Assembly: GCA_034437615.1 (NCBI GenBank)
Contig: DAOTTW010000260.1
Coordinates: 1 to 20,594 of the forward strand
DNA: 20,594 bases
Source of the DNA: DAOTTW01 sp034437615
GTDB taxonomy: Bacteria; Chloroflexota; Anaerolineae; Aggregatilineales; Phototrophicaceae
Direction of reading: 5' to 3'
Shown piece by piece: positions 8,442 through 15,547 of this stretch (its first letter is position 1; each line of letters starts with the position of its first letter). The notes under the pieces are model-generated. The model was not told the DNA's origin. It ran no database searches and worked only from the letters and a program-made list of their open reading frames with translations. Both the position numbers and the translations under genes were made by a program.

Positions 8442-8462
8442 ATGATCGAACACATGACGTGA
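8442..8462 (+). CDS. Possible leaderless mini-cistron MIEHMT before mreC
   Basis: ATG at 8442 opens six codons (MIEHMT) and stops with TGA at 8460-8462. That TGA overlaps the mreC GTG as GTGA. The ATG sits seven bases after the end of the -10 box, so the message would be leaderless. mreC itself has no clear ribosome binding site, so coupled re-initiation is plausible. The peptide need not have a function of its own. Confidence 0.3.
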   Translation: MIEHMT

Positions 8463-9328
8463 AGGTTTCTGCTGTGCGCTCTAATGGCCGTTCCCGGCGC
8501 TCACGCCTGCTTATCCTGCTGATTTTTCTGGTCAGCGGCATCATGACAATTAGCTACAGCGGGGTGCTCAGACCACTCGAAGACCTAGCGGCACTGCCGA
8601 TTAACTGGGTGACGGAGCGCCTTAACAATTCAGCACGGGATTATCGGGCCAACGAGAGCGGCACCGACGACCCTGCCGTGCTCAAGCGGCGCATGGGCGA
8701 ACTGGAAGAGCAACTCGCCCGCATCCAGGCCGAAGTGATTCAATTGCGTGAGGTCGAGGCCGACTACGAACGCTTGACGGGCCTGTTAAGTTATACCAGC
8801 AGCGTGCAGGATCAGGAATTCGTGACGGCAGACGTGATCGGCATCGACCAGGAAAGCAGCGTGCGCAGCATCATCATTAATCGCGGTACGCGGGACGGCG
8901 TCCGCGTGGGTATGCCTGTGGTGACAGAGCTTGGGCTTGTCGGGCGCATCTTCAACGTCAGCGCGGACGTCTCACAAGTACAGCTCATCGTGGACCGCAA
9001 CAGCGCCATCAGTGGGCGCTTGCAGCAGACCCGCGCAGAAGGCAGTGTTCAGGGTCGCGGTTTGATTACGGGCAACCTGGAAATGCTCTACATCGACCCG
9101 GACGCCGAGGTGAATGTGGGCGATCTGGTCGTGACCAGTGGCCTGGGGGGTAACATGCCGCCGGATTTAATCATCGGGCAGGTATCGAGCCGCCGCAACT
9201 TTGAATCCGAGCTATCGCAAGAGGCCGAGGTACGCAGCTTTGTGGATTTCAACACGCTGGAATTCGTGCTGGTTGTGACGAGCTTTGAGCCAGCCGATAT
9301 TTCCGTGTTTGATGATGAAGAGAATTAG
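8459..9328 (+). CDS. mreC: Rod shape-determining protein MreC
   Basis: MreC is a single-pass membrane protein that links MreB/MreD to PBP2 and activates the transpeptidase. It has 289 residues. A basic N-terminus (RSNGRSRRSR) precedes a membrane helix at about 17-35. A coiled coil follows around 72-108 (LKRRMGELEEQLARIQAEVIQLREVEADYERL). The beta-rich MreC domain then begins near 120, with IINRGTRDGVRVGMPVV, GLVGRI, LIVDRNSAISG and GDLVVTSGLGGNMPPDLIIGQV, all family patterns. The end is acidic (FDDEEN). The start is GTG at 8459. No upstream in-frame start is available in the short predicted leader and no Shine-Dalgarno is obvious. mreD starts three bases after its stop, so the pair is co-translated. 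Confidence 0.95.
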   Translation: MKVSAVRSNGRSRRSRLLILLIFLVSGIMTISYSGVLRPLEDLAALPINWVTERLNNSARDYRANESGTDDPAVLKRRMGELEEQLARIQAEVIQLREVEADYERLTGLLSYTSSVQDQEFVTADVIGIDQESSVRSIIINRGTRDGVRVGMPVVTELGLVGRIFNVSADVSQVQLIVDRNSAISGRLQQTRAEGSVQGRGLITGNLEMLYIDPDAEVNVGDLVVTSGLGGNMPPDLIIGQVSSRRNFESELSQEAEVRSFVDFNTLEFVLVVTSFEPADISVFDDEEN

Positions 9329-9331
9329 CGC

Positions 9332-9832
9332 ATGGGCTACTATCTGGCGCTAATTCTGCTACCGCTGGCGGCGGCGTTGCAATCGACCTGGGTGCCCCTG
9401 CTGCGCATCGACAACGGCCAACCCGATCTTGTACTGCTGTTGGTGGCGGGCTGGGCCGTGCGTGCGAATTGGCGCGAGGCGATTTTCTGGGCGTTCGTGG
9501 GTGGCATCGCCGCCGATTTGCTATCTGTGCTGCCGACAGGCACCTCTGCTATCGCGCTGCTGCTGATGGTCTTCGCTATTCGCGCCCTGGCTGAGCAACT
9601 TTACGGCGCAAACGCGCTGTTTTTGGTGGCTTTTGTGATTGCCGGGACGCTACTACAAGAGGGCATCAGCACGGTGATACTGACGCTGATCGGCTTCGGC
9701 AGCGATCTGGTGCAGTGGGCCGAGCTATTGTTGCTGCCGACGCTGTTCTATAACCTGATACTGACCTTGCCTGTGTACTGGCTGTTGCGGCGCATTCAGA
9801 AGCGCCTGCCTAATGCTGCACCACGAAGATAA
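9332..9832 (+). CDS. mreD: Rod shape-determining protein MreD
   Basis: A 166-residue integral membrane protein with about five helices and very short loops, as is usual for MreD. It starts at ATG 9332, three bases after the mreC stop, with GAAGAGAATTAG serving as ribosome binding region inside the mreC end. Typical features are the N-terminal helix ending in LQSTWVPLLRIDNGQPDLVLLLVAGWAV and the conserved FVGGIAADLLSVLPTGTSAIALLL stretch (GxxxDL with a following G). MreD belongs to the elongasome core with MreC, PBP2 and RodA. Sequence identity is low across the family, so position between mreC and the PBP2 gene carries part of the assignment. Confidence 0.92.
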   Translation: MGYYLALILLPLAAALQSTWVPLLRIDNGQPDLVLLLVAGWAVRANWREAIFWAFVGGIAADLLSVLPTGTSAIALLLMVFAIRALAEQLYGANALFLVAFVIAGTLLQEGISTVILTLIGFGSDLVQWAELLLLPTLFYNLILTLPVYWLLRRIQKRLPNAAPRR

Positions 9833-9839
9833 TTCAGGT

Positions 9840-9868
9840 TGTAGGGACGCACTTCTGCGCATCCGCCG
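9840..9868 (+). repeat. Intergenic hairpin repeat, copy 1
   Basis: A 29-base block beginning TGTAGGGACGCAC, loop TTCT, then GCGCATCC. It matches the block at 14232-14260 at 21 of 29 positions, and most differences are transitions. The arms can pair imperfectly around TTCT. It lies in the mreD-mrdA gap. Confidence 0.5.
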
Positions 9869-9919
9869 GATACCAGCAGCAATGAAGCGTAAAACATGAC
9901 ATGATGTGTAATGTGTAAT

Positions 9920-9928
9920 TGGGATACT
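9920..9928 (+). promoter_or_regulatory. Possible weak extended -10 before mrdA
   Basis: TGG followed by GATACT (9923-9928) matches the extended -10 pattern less well than the boxes before mreB and mreC. A transcript from here would have almost no leader before the mrdA ATG at 9940. Confidence 0.3.
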
Positions 9929-9939
9929 GTGGTGACACG

Positions 9940-12273
9940 ATGAAAAATCGGCTATTTCCGTTTCAAGGCTGGCGCTTAACGCTTTTTCAGGGTGTGGTGG
10001 TGGCGGTGTTCGTCCTATTCGGCATCCGCTTGTATGAATTTCAGATCGTGCGCTACGAGGACTTCGAGACCGACGCCAACGAGAACCGCTTCAACACGTT
10101 GCCGATTGCATCCAGTCGCGGGTCAATTCGTGACCGCAACGATGCACGCCTGGCCTTTAACGTGCCCGCCTATAACGTGACCATCGTGCCAGCGGATTTG
10201 CCCACCAACCGAAGCGAGGAACTGGCCATCTTTAACCGTTTGTCGGCCCTGGTGGACATCCCACCAACGCGAGAAGTCGCCCTCAACGCGGGCAGCAATG
10301 TGCGCAGCATCGAAGAACTGGTCGCTGAGGGTGAGGGTATCGCGCCCTTCCGTCCGGTGACCATCGCTACAGACATCCCCCGGCGTGTGATGATGCAAAT
10401 CCTGGAGGAGCGCATCTATATGCCCGGTGTGGACATCGTAGATGTGGCCGTGCGTGAATACCCGACCGGTGCAGAAACGGCGCACATCATCGGCTATATG
10501 GGGCCAATCCCGGAGGAGGAAGCGCAAGAACTGCGTGAGCAAGGCTACGATCCGGCCTTCGACCGCATCGGTTATGAGGGCATCGAACGCTTCTTAGAGG
10601 CGCAAATCGGCGGCGAACGCGGAGCGATCCTGCGTGAAGTGGATGTCGCGGGCGAGGTAATCGGCATCGCAGGCATCGAAGACCCCGTACCGGGGCAGAA
10701 CGTGCGCCTGAGCATCGACAGTGACCTGCAGGCCGCCGCACAGGAAAGCCTGCAAAAATGGATTCAGTTCCGTAACGAGAACCCGACCGCATCCGATAAG
10801 GGCATCAGCACGCAGGGCGTCGTCATCGCCACCAACCCACAGACGGGCGAGATTCTGGCGATGGTCAGTTGGCCGACGTATGACAACACACGTTTCGCTC
10901 GTGCCATCGACGTGCCCTATTACCTGGATGTCATCGCAGACCCGGCGCGACCACTGGTGAACAACGCCATCAAGGGGCTATTCCCGCCGGGGTCCGTCTG
11001 GAAATTGATAACGATCGCGGGTGTGGCCGAGGAAAACGTCATTAATCCAGAGACACGCCTGCGCGATGAGGGCCAATTGATCGTAGAAAACCGCTACGCT
11101 CCCAACGACCCGGCAGCCTCGCAGCGCTTTGTATGCTGGCTGGATAGTGGGCACGGCTCCGTGAATATGGTCGAGAGCATCGCCTGGAGCTGCGATGTGT
11201 ACTTCTATCAGGTGGGCGGCGGCAACGATAATCTGTCAGCGCAGGTGGTGCGTCCGGGTGGCCTGGGTATCAATGACCTGTTTCGCTATTCGACGGCGAC
11301 GGGCATCGGCTCCGAACTCGGTGTTGAACTGCCCTTCGAAAACCCTGGCCGTATGCCGGACCCGGATTGGAAGCGCCGCAACTACGGCGAAACCTGGTCC
11401 ACTGGCGATACGTACAACGCGGCCTTCGGTCAGGGCTATGTGACGACGACGCCGCTGCAATTGCTGATGCAAGTCAATGCGCTGATTAACGGCGGCAGGC
11501 TACATCAGCCGACGTTGATTCGTGAATTGCTGGACGCTGAAGGCAACGTCATCGAGCCATTTCAGCCGCAGGTATTGCGCACGTTAAACCTGGAAAACAC
11601 CGCACCGGGCGAAACGCTGACGCTGATGATGCTGGAAGATATGCTGATGAAGGGGCCGAGCAGCTTGGCCTGTACCTGTGAGCCGGATAGCCCCTACTAT
11701 GACCCGCAGCGTTGTGACCCTGAAGGCTATCGCAACACGGTCAACGTCAGCCCGGATCAATTCGTGCAAGATATGCGGCAGTACAAAGTGCATATCCCGA
11801 TGAATTACAACTTCAACGGATCCATCTGTCAGCCGATACGCTTCCGCAATGCCACCAACCCATATATTCCGCCCTTCCTGGGCAACGAAGCGCTGGACAT
11901 CGTGCGACAGGGCACGCTAGAAGCCGTCACCATCGAGGGCGGTACGGCACGCGCTGCCGTGCTGGATGGTTTCGCGGATATTCAGGTTGCGGGCAAGACA
12001 GGCACCGCCGAATATTGTGATGATGTCGCCCGCCCATTGGGTTATTGCCGCCCTGGTGAATGGCCTGCTCATGCCTGGTATTCGGGCTATGCGCCCTACG
12101 AAAACCCGGAAATTTCGATTATCGCCTTCGTGTATACGGGTGGCGAGGGGTCGCGGATTGCCTTGCCCATCGTGCGCGAGGTGATGACAGCCTACTTTGA
12201 GCAGAAAGGCGACATCAGCCAGACGGTTCAGGTCGAACCGGGCAGCATCGTCTTCGCAGACCCGAACGATTAG
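9940..12273 (+). CDS. mrdA: Penicillin-binding protein 2 (elongasome DD-transpeptidase)
   Basis: This class B PBP cross-links peptidoglycan during elongation with RodA. Start is ATG 9940 (777 aa). A TTG at 9919 is open but adds only seven residues. A membrane anchor spans about 15-33. The pedestal domain opens with SSRGSIRDRNDARLAFN (58-74), the class B signature. Catalytic motifs are S352-VWK (GLFPPGSVWK), S417-C-D, and K686-T-G (VAGKTGTAE). At 777 residues it is longer than the usual 600-700. About 90 residues (roughly 555-650) are inserted between the SxD and KTG motifs and include C578, C580, C592 and C630. With C399, C418, C693 and C703 this makes eight Cys in the extracytoplasmic part, which is unusual. 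A GTG-ACA-CGA-TGA mini-frame overlaps the start as ATGA. The next gene starts 16 bases after its stop. Confidence 0.95.
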   Translation: MKNRLFPFQGWRLTLFQGVVVAVFVLFGIRLYEFQIVRYEDFETDANENRFNTLPIASSRGSIRDRNDARLAFNVPAYNVTIVPADLPTNRSEELAIFNRLSALVDIPPTREVALNAGSNVRSIEELVAEGEGIAPFRPVTIATDIPRRVMMQILEERIYMPGVDIVDVAVREYPTGAETAHIIGYMGPIPEEEAQELREQGYDPAFDRIGYEGIERFLEAQIGGERGAILREVDVAGEVIGIAGIEDPVPGQNVRLSIDSDLQAAAQESLQKWIQFRNENPTASDKGISTQGVVIATNPQTGEILAMVSWPTYDNTRFARAIDVPYYLDVIADPARPLVNNAIKGLFPPGSVWKLITIAGVAEENVINPETRLRDEGQLIVENRYAPNDPAASQRFVCWLDSGHGSVNMVESIAWSCDVYFYQVGGGNDNLSAQVVRPGGLGINDLFRYSTATGIGSELGVELPFENPGRMPDPDWKRRNYGETWSTGDTYNAAFGQGYVTTTPLQLLMQVNALINGGRLHQPTLIRELLDAEGNVIEPFQPQVLRTLNLENTAPGETLTLMMLEDMLMKGPSSLACTCEPDSPYYDPQRCDPEGYRNTVNVSPDQFVQDMRQYKVHIPMNYNFNGSICQPIRFRNATNPYIPPFLGNEALDIVRQGTLEAVTIEGGTARAAVLDGFADIQVAGKTGTAEYCDDVARPLGYCRPGEWPAHAWYSGYAPYENPEISIIAFVYTGGEGSRIALPIVREVMTAYFEQKGDISQTVQVEPGSIVFADPND

Positions 12274-12289
12274 CACGCAGAGACACGTT

Positions 12290-13447
12290 ATGCAAAAAGC
12301 ACTGAGACTAGACGAACAGCAATACCGCTTGCTCAAATACTGGTTGCCCGCGTTGCTGAGCGGCGGGATTGCCTGGGTGTTGTTTTTGCTGCTCGGCGGC
12401 ACGCCGCTACTGCGTGCATCGGGCCTAGCGCTGGTCATCGTGGGCCTGACGTTGGCCTTGCGGCGTATGGGGTCCGGCATTGCCATCGTCGGTGCGTTTA
12501 CGCTGGCCTTCAGCCCGATCTTCTGGTCACAGACCGGTGGCGCCGAGGGTGGCCCCGCGTCTATCGTCATCGCGCTGCTTGCGGCCACCGTTGGCGTGAC
12601 GTTTGCGGTGGTGCTGACGCGCAGACCACAGGTGGGCTTGTGGCTCGGCGTGCTGGTCTTTAGCGTGCTCTTTCTCAGTCAGCTTGGCACCCCACAGAGC
12701 ATCCGCTTGACCGGATTCGTGATGAGTTGGCTACTCTTCTTACTGTTGGATATGCTGCTGCTGACGAATCCACACCCCAGCGACGCACCGCCGATTCTGT
12801 TAGATGGCCGCAAAGCCAGCGAACAGGCCGATGATTACAGCTATGCGCGGGGCTATCATACGCTCGGTATTTTGCTGCTGTTTACCGTCGGCGTGCTCAA
12901 TGACCCGCTGCTAACGCTGTTAGCTCCGGCGGTTGTGCTGGCGTTGCTGCTGACGCGCACGGATTTACCGTCTTGGTATTGGGCGGTGCTGATGCTGGTG
13001 ATCGGCTTTGGTCTGCGTGGGCTGGCGGTGGATTATCTGCAAGCGCTGGCAGCACATATTGACCTGATGCGCTGGCGCAATGCGTTTTACTGGCTGGATT
13101 TGCTGCGTTTGATTGTGGCGCAGTTCACCTGGCCTGCTGTGCTGCTGAGCGTGCTCGGTCTGGCGCGGCTGTCGCGCTGGTACCCGCCTATCGGCACCGT
13201 GACACTGGTGGCATATGCCGCCTATACATTTTTCGGGCTGGTTTATAGCGGCCCTAACCGTGAAATTTTGCTGCTGCCCTTGCTTATCATTCATGTGGTA
13301 TGGTTAGCGTATGCGCTGTTTGCGCTCAGCGAATGGATGGCCCAAAGCATGAAGGAGACACAGCAGCAGCGCGTACAACTTGCGATGCAAGCGCTTTTTG
13401 GCCTGTTGCCCCTGCTGCTGTTGTGGCAAATCGTCGCGGGTGGCTAA
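12290..13447 (+). CDS. Unrecognised polytopic membrane protein in the mre/min cluster
   Basis: The protein has 385 residues from ATG 12290. An open frame reaches back to 12197 inside mrdA, but its first 31 codons read as an unlikely Ser/Arg-rich tail, so the internal ATG was chosen. I see about ten or eleven hydrophobic helices, the first at about 14-36, with one cytosolic or external loop near 160-187 (NPHPSDAPPILLDGRKASEQADDYSYARGYHT split in two). The C-terminus has a short polar stretch (SMKETQQQR) before a last helix. I do not recognise the family. It has some look of GT-C or O-antigen-ligase membrane proteins but none of their catalytic motifs. It sits 16 bases after mrdA and 91 before minC, so it is likely co-transcribed with the elongasome genes and may take part in envelope growth. 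That is inference from position only. Confidence 0.8.
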   Translation: MQKALRLDEQQYRLLKYWLPALLSGGIAWVLFLLLGGTPLLRASGLALVIVGLTLALRRMGSGIAIVGAFTLAFSPIFWSQTGGAEGGPASIVIALLAATVGVTFAVVLTRRPQVGLWLGVLVFSVLFLSQLGTPQSIRLTGFVMSWLLFLLLDMLLLTNPHPSDAPPILLDGRKASEQADDYSYARGYHTLGILLLFTVGVLNDPLLTLLAPAVVLALLLTRTDLPSWYWAVLMLVIGFGLRGLAVDYLQALAAHIDLMRWRNAFYWLDLLRLIVAQFTWPAVLLSVLGLARLSRWYPPIGTVTLVAYAAYTFFGLVYSGPNREILLLPLLIIHVVWLAYALFALSEWMAQSMKETQQQRVQLAMQALFGLLPLLLLWQIVAGG

Positions 13448-13449
13448 TA

Positions 13450-13478
13450 TTGCAAAATGAGAAAACCGCATTTTGCAA
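13450..13478. repeat. Perfect 10-bp inverted repeat before minC
   Basis: TTGCAAAATG (13450-13459) and CATTTTGCAA (13469-13478) are exact reverse complements around a nine-base spacer. It begins three bases after the stop of the membrane-protein gene. No T-run follows on either strand, so a terminator is unlikely. It may be an operator or an RNA-processing hairpin. Confidence 0.6.
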
Positions 13479-13538
13479 AAACGGGCAAGCTGTTAAATAA
13501 TAGAAACACGATTTTAGCGTCGGTGACCAGGACCAACA

Positions 13539-14222
13539 ATGTCAGATGAGATAGTCGCTATTAAAGGGGTGCGGGACGGCCTGCTGATCGCCCTCAGCCC
13601 AACCGAAGAATGGCTCAAGATCACGACGACGCTCGCTGCACGGCTAGATGAACAGGCCGAATTTTACAGCGGTGCGTCGATTACGGTTGATGTAGGTGAA
13701 CGCCCCGTGCCGAAATATGAGTTGAGCGGGCTACGTGCGTTGCTTGAACGGCGCGGCCTTGTGCTGGCGACAGTGCAGAGCAGCAGCGAGACTACGCGCA
13801 ACTCAGCGACAGCGCTGGATGTGCGGGTTGCGGACCTGAACAGCACGCCGACAGCCGACCCCGGCGACGACAACCTACCGAACTCTGAAGAAATTGGCAC
13901 ATACGGCATCCTCGTCAAGCGGACGCTGCGTTCTGGTCGCACGATTCACAGTCAGGGGCATGTCGTCGTCTTTGGGGATGTGAACCCAGGCGCGGAAATC
14001 GTCGCGGTGGGTGATGTGATTATCTGGGGCAAGCTGCGCGGCACGGTACATGCAGGTGTGGATGGCGATACAAGCGCGGTGGTATGCGCGCTGGATATGA
14101 ACCCGACACAACTGCGCATCGCAAACCTGATCGCCACATCACCGAAGGGCAAGCGACGCAAAATCATGCCAGAAGCAGCCCGCATTCAGGACGATCAGAT
14201 TATTGTCATCGCCTGGGAATAG
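13539..14222 (+). CDS. minC: Septum site-determining protein MinC
   Basis: MinC blocks FtsZ ring assembly away from midcell and is held on the membrane by MinD. Length is 227 residues, normal. The N-terminal domain (1-80) has the usual alpha/beta pattern ending LSGLRALLERRGLVL. A variable acidic linker runs about 85-122. The C-terminal beta-helix domain contains VKRTLRSGRTIHSQGHVVVFGDVNPGAEIVAVGDVIIWGKLRGTVHAG (split by turns), with the conserved RSG at about 132-134 and glycine ladder that bind MinD, then LRIANLIA. Start is ATG 13539 with AGGA at about 13529-13532. minD follows after a 101-base gap holding a hairpin repeat. Confidence 0.95.
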   Translation: MSDEIVAIKGVRDGLLIALSPTEEWLKITTTLAARLDEQAEFYSGASITVDVGERPVPKYELSGLRALLERRGLVLATVQSSSETTRNSATALDVRVADLNSTPTADPGDDNLPNSEEIGTYGILVKRTLRSGRTIHSQGHVVVFGDVNPGAEIVAVGDVIIWGKLRGTVHAGVDGDTSAVVCALDMNPTQLRIANLIATSPKGKRRKIMPEAARIQDDQIIVIAWE

Positions 14223-14231
14223 CAGCAATCA

Positions 14232-14260
14232 TGTAGGGGCGTGCTTCTGTACGTCCGGTG
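14232..14260 (+). repeat. Intergenic hairpin repeat, copy 2
   Basis: The block begins TGTAGGGGCGTGC, loop TTCT, then GTACGTCC. Arms GGGCGTGC and GTACGTCC pair over 8 bp with two G-T pairs. It is related to 9840-9868. Its last bases contain the GTG of an upstream candidate minD start, which is one reason that start was rejected. Confidence 0.5.
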
Positions 14261-14290
14261 AACAGCCTGGATCAGATTGTCAGATTAAAA

Positions 14291-14310
14291 CGAGCAGAAA
14301 CGAGCAGAAA
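14291..14310 (+). repeat. Two direct 10-base copies before minD
   Basis: CGAGCAGAAA occurs twice in tandem. The second copy runs into GGA, forming AAAGGA, the likely minD ribosome binding site. Confidence 0.55.
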
Positions 14311-14323
14311 GGACGCGCAGCAT

Positions 14324-15130
14324 ATGGCGGCAAAGGTCTTTACAGTGACATCGGGTAAAGGTGGTGTGGGCAAAACCACAACAACAGCCAATCTAGGCGT
14401 TGCATTAGCACGCCAGGGTCATAAGATCGTCGTGATTGATGCCGACATCGGCCTGCGTAACCTGGATATTGTCATGGGGCTGGAAAACCGTATCGTCTAC
14501 GATCTGGTAGACATCGTAGAAGGGCGTGCGCGCTGGCGGCAGGCGATGATTAAGCACAAGCAACTGCCAGAGCTGCATCTCATCCCGGCGGCGCAATCCC
14601 GCGAGAAGAACGCTATCAGCCCTGCGGATATGATTCATCTGGTGGATAAGCTGCGTGATGAATTCGACTTCATCTTGATCGACTCGCCCGCAGGCATCGA
14701 GCGCGGCTTTCGTAACGCCGTTGCACCCGCTGATGAAGTGCTGATCGTGACCAACCCCGAAGTGTCCGCCGTGCGCGATGCGGACCGCATCATCGGCCTG
14801 ATTGAAGCCGAGAACAAAGGCCCTGCACACCTGATCCTGAATCGACTGAAGGCCAGCGCCGTCAAACGTGGTGAGATGCTCTCTGCTGATGATGTCATGG
14901 ATATTTTGGCGATTAAGGTCATCGGCGTTGTGCCGGAGGACGATCAGGTGATACCCGCATCGAATAACGGCGTGCCCGTCACGCTCAACGATAACTCACG
15001 GGCTGGTCAGGCGTTCAGGAATATTGCACGCCGCATGAATGGCGAAGACGTGCCTTTCATGAATTTGGATGAGAGTAGCGGCCTGTTTCAACGCTTTGCG
15101 CGGTTGTTTGGCCGCCAGAACAGCACCTAG
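14324..15130 (+). CDS. minD: Septum site-determining ATPase MinD
   Basis: MinD is a ParA/MinD-family ATPase that dimerises on the membrane with ATP, recruits MinC, and is released by MinE. Start is ATG 14324 (268 aa), with AAAGGA about 11 bases upstream. A GTG at 14258 is in frame but falls inside the intergenic repeat and would add 22 residues before the conserved start. Deviant Walker A is KGGVGKTT (12-19, signature K12 and catalytic K17). D40 lies in VVIDADIGLRNLD, and Walker B is around D120 (FILIDSPAG). The C-terminal amphipathic helix GLFQRFARLFGRQ (253-265) is the membrane-targeting sequence. With minC and minE complete, the Min system should work. Confidence 0.97.
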   Translation: MAAKVFTVTSGKGGVGKTTTTANLGVALARQGHKIVVIDADIGLRNLDIVMGLENRIVYDLVDIVEGRARWRQAMIKHKQLPELHLIPAAQSREKNAISPADMIHLVDKLRDEFDFILIDSPAGIERGFRNAVAPADEVLIVTNPEVSAVRDADRIIGLIEAENKGPAHLILNRLKASAVKRGEMLSADDVMDILAIKVIGVVPEDDQVIPASNNGVPVTLNDNSRAGQAFRNIARRMNGEDVPFMNLDESSGLFQRFARLFGRQNST

Positions 15131-15206
15131 CAAGCACATGCGGGTCGAAATGATTTTAACAGGCAGCAACCAGCCACATTGAGGAAACCAGAGGGAATGT
15201 ATCACT

Positions 15207-15545
15207 ATGTCAAATTTCTGGGATCGCGTCTTGGGGCGCGGCAACGCAAAAAACAGCAGCCAAACCGCAAAAGATCGCCTGAAGTTCGTGCTGGTGCACG
15301 ACCGTATCAACCTGCCACCAGAACAGATGCAGCAGATGAAGGAAGAAATCCTTGCGGTGATCTCTAAATACGTCAATGTACGGCGGGATAGTGTCGATAT
15401 TGCGCTGGAACAGCGCGACCGCAACACACAGAAGATCGTCGCAGAGATTCCGTTTGCGGGTGGCACGGCGAATCCACAAGAAAACGCCGCAGACGATCAA
15501 CATGACGAAACGCCGACGGATAGCGACGGTAACAAGACGCCATAG
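15207..15545 (+). CDS. minE: Cell division topological specificity factor MinE
   Basis: MinE stimulates MinD ATP hydrolysis and drives its release, giving MinC its spatial pattern. The 112-residue length is longer than the usual 80-95. The N-terminal membrane helix is MSNFWDRVLGRG (1-12). The MinD-binding segment AKDRLKFVLVHDR (21-33) follows, then MKEEILAVISKYVNV and the beta-strand region ending IVAEIPF (77-83). Residues 86-112 are an extra acidic, disordered tail with no counterpart in classical MinE. Start is ATG 15207, with GAGGG at 15191-15195. rodA starts two bases after the stop. Confidence 0.95.
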   Translation: MSNFWDRVLGRGNAKNSSQTAKDRLKFVLVHDRINLPPEQMQQMKEEILAVISKYVNVRRDSVDIALEQRDRNTQKIVAEIPFAGGTANPQENAADDQHDETPTDSDGNKTP

Positions 15546-15547
15546 CA

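Noticed and set aside
10123..10542. 139-codon minus-strand frame opposite mrdA, and similar long frames opposite mreB, minD and gltX
   Set aside because: These are antisense shadows of well supported genes, with no domain or start signal.
12197..12289. Upstream start for the polytopic membrane protein inside mrdA
   Set aside because: It overlaps the PBP2 C-terminus by 77 bases, and the added residues are Ser/Arg-rich with no hydrophobic pattern.
14258..14323. Upstream GTG start for minD
   Set aside because: The GTG is inside the intergenic hairpin repeat and the added 22 residues are absent from MinD proteins. ATG 14324 has a ribosome binding site.
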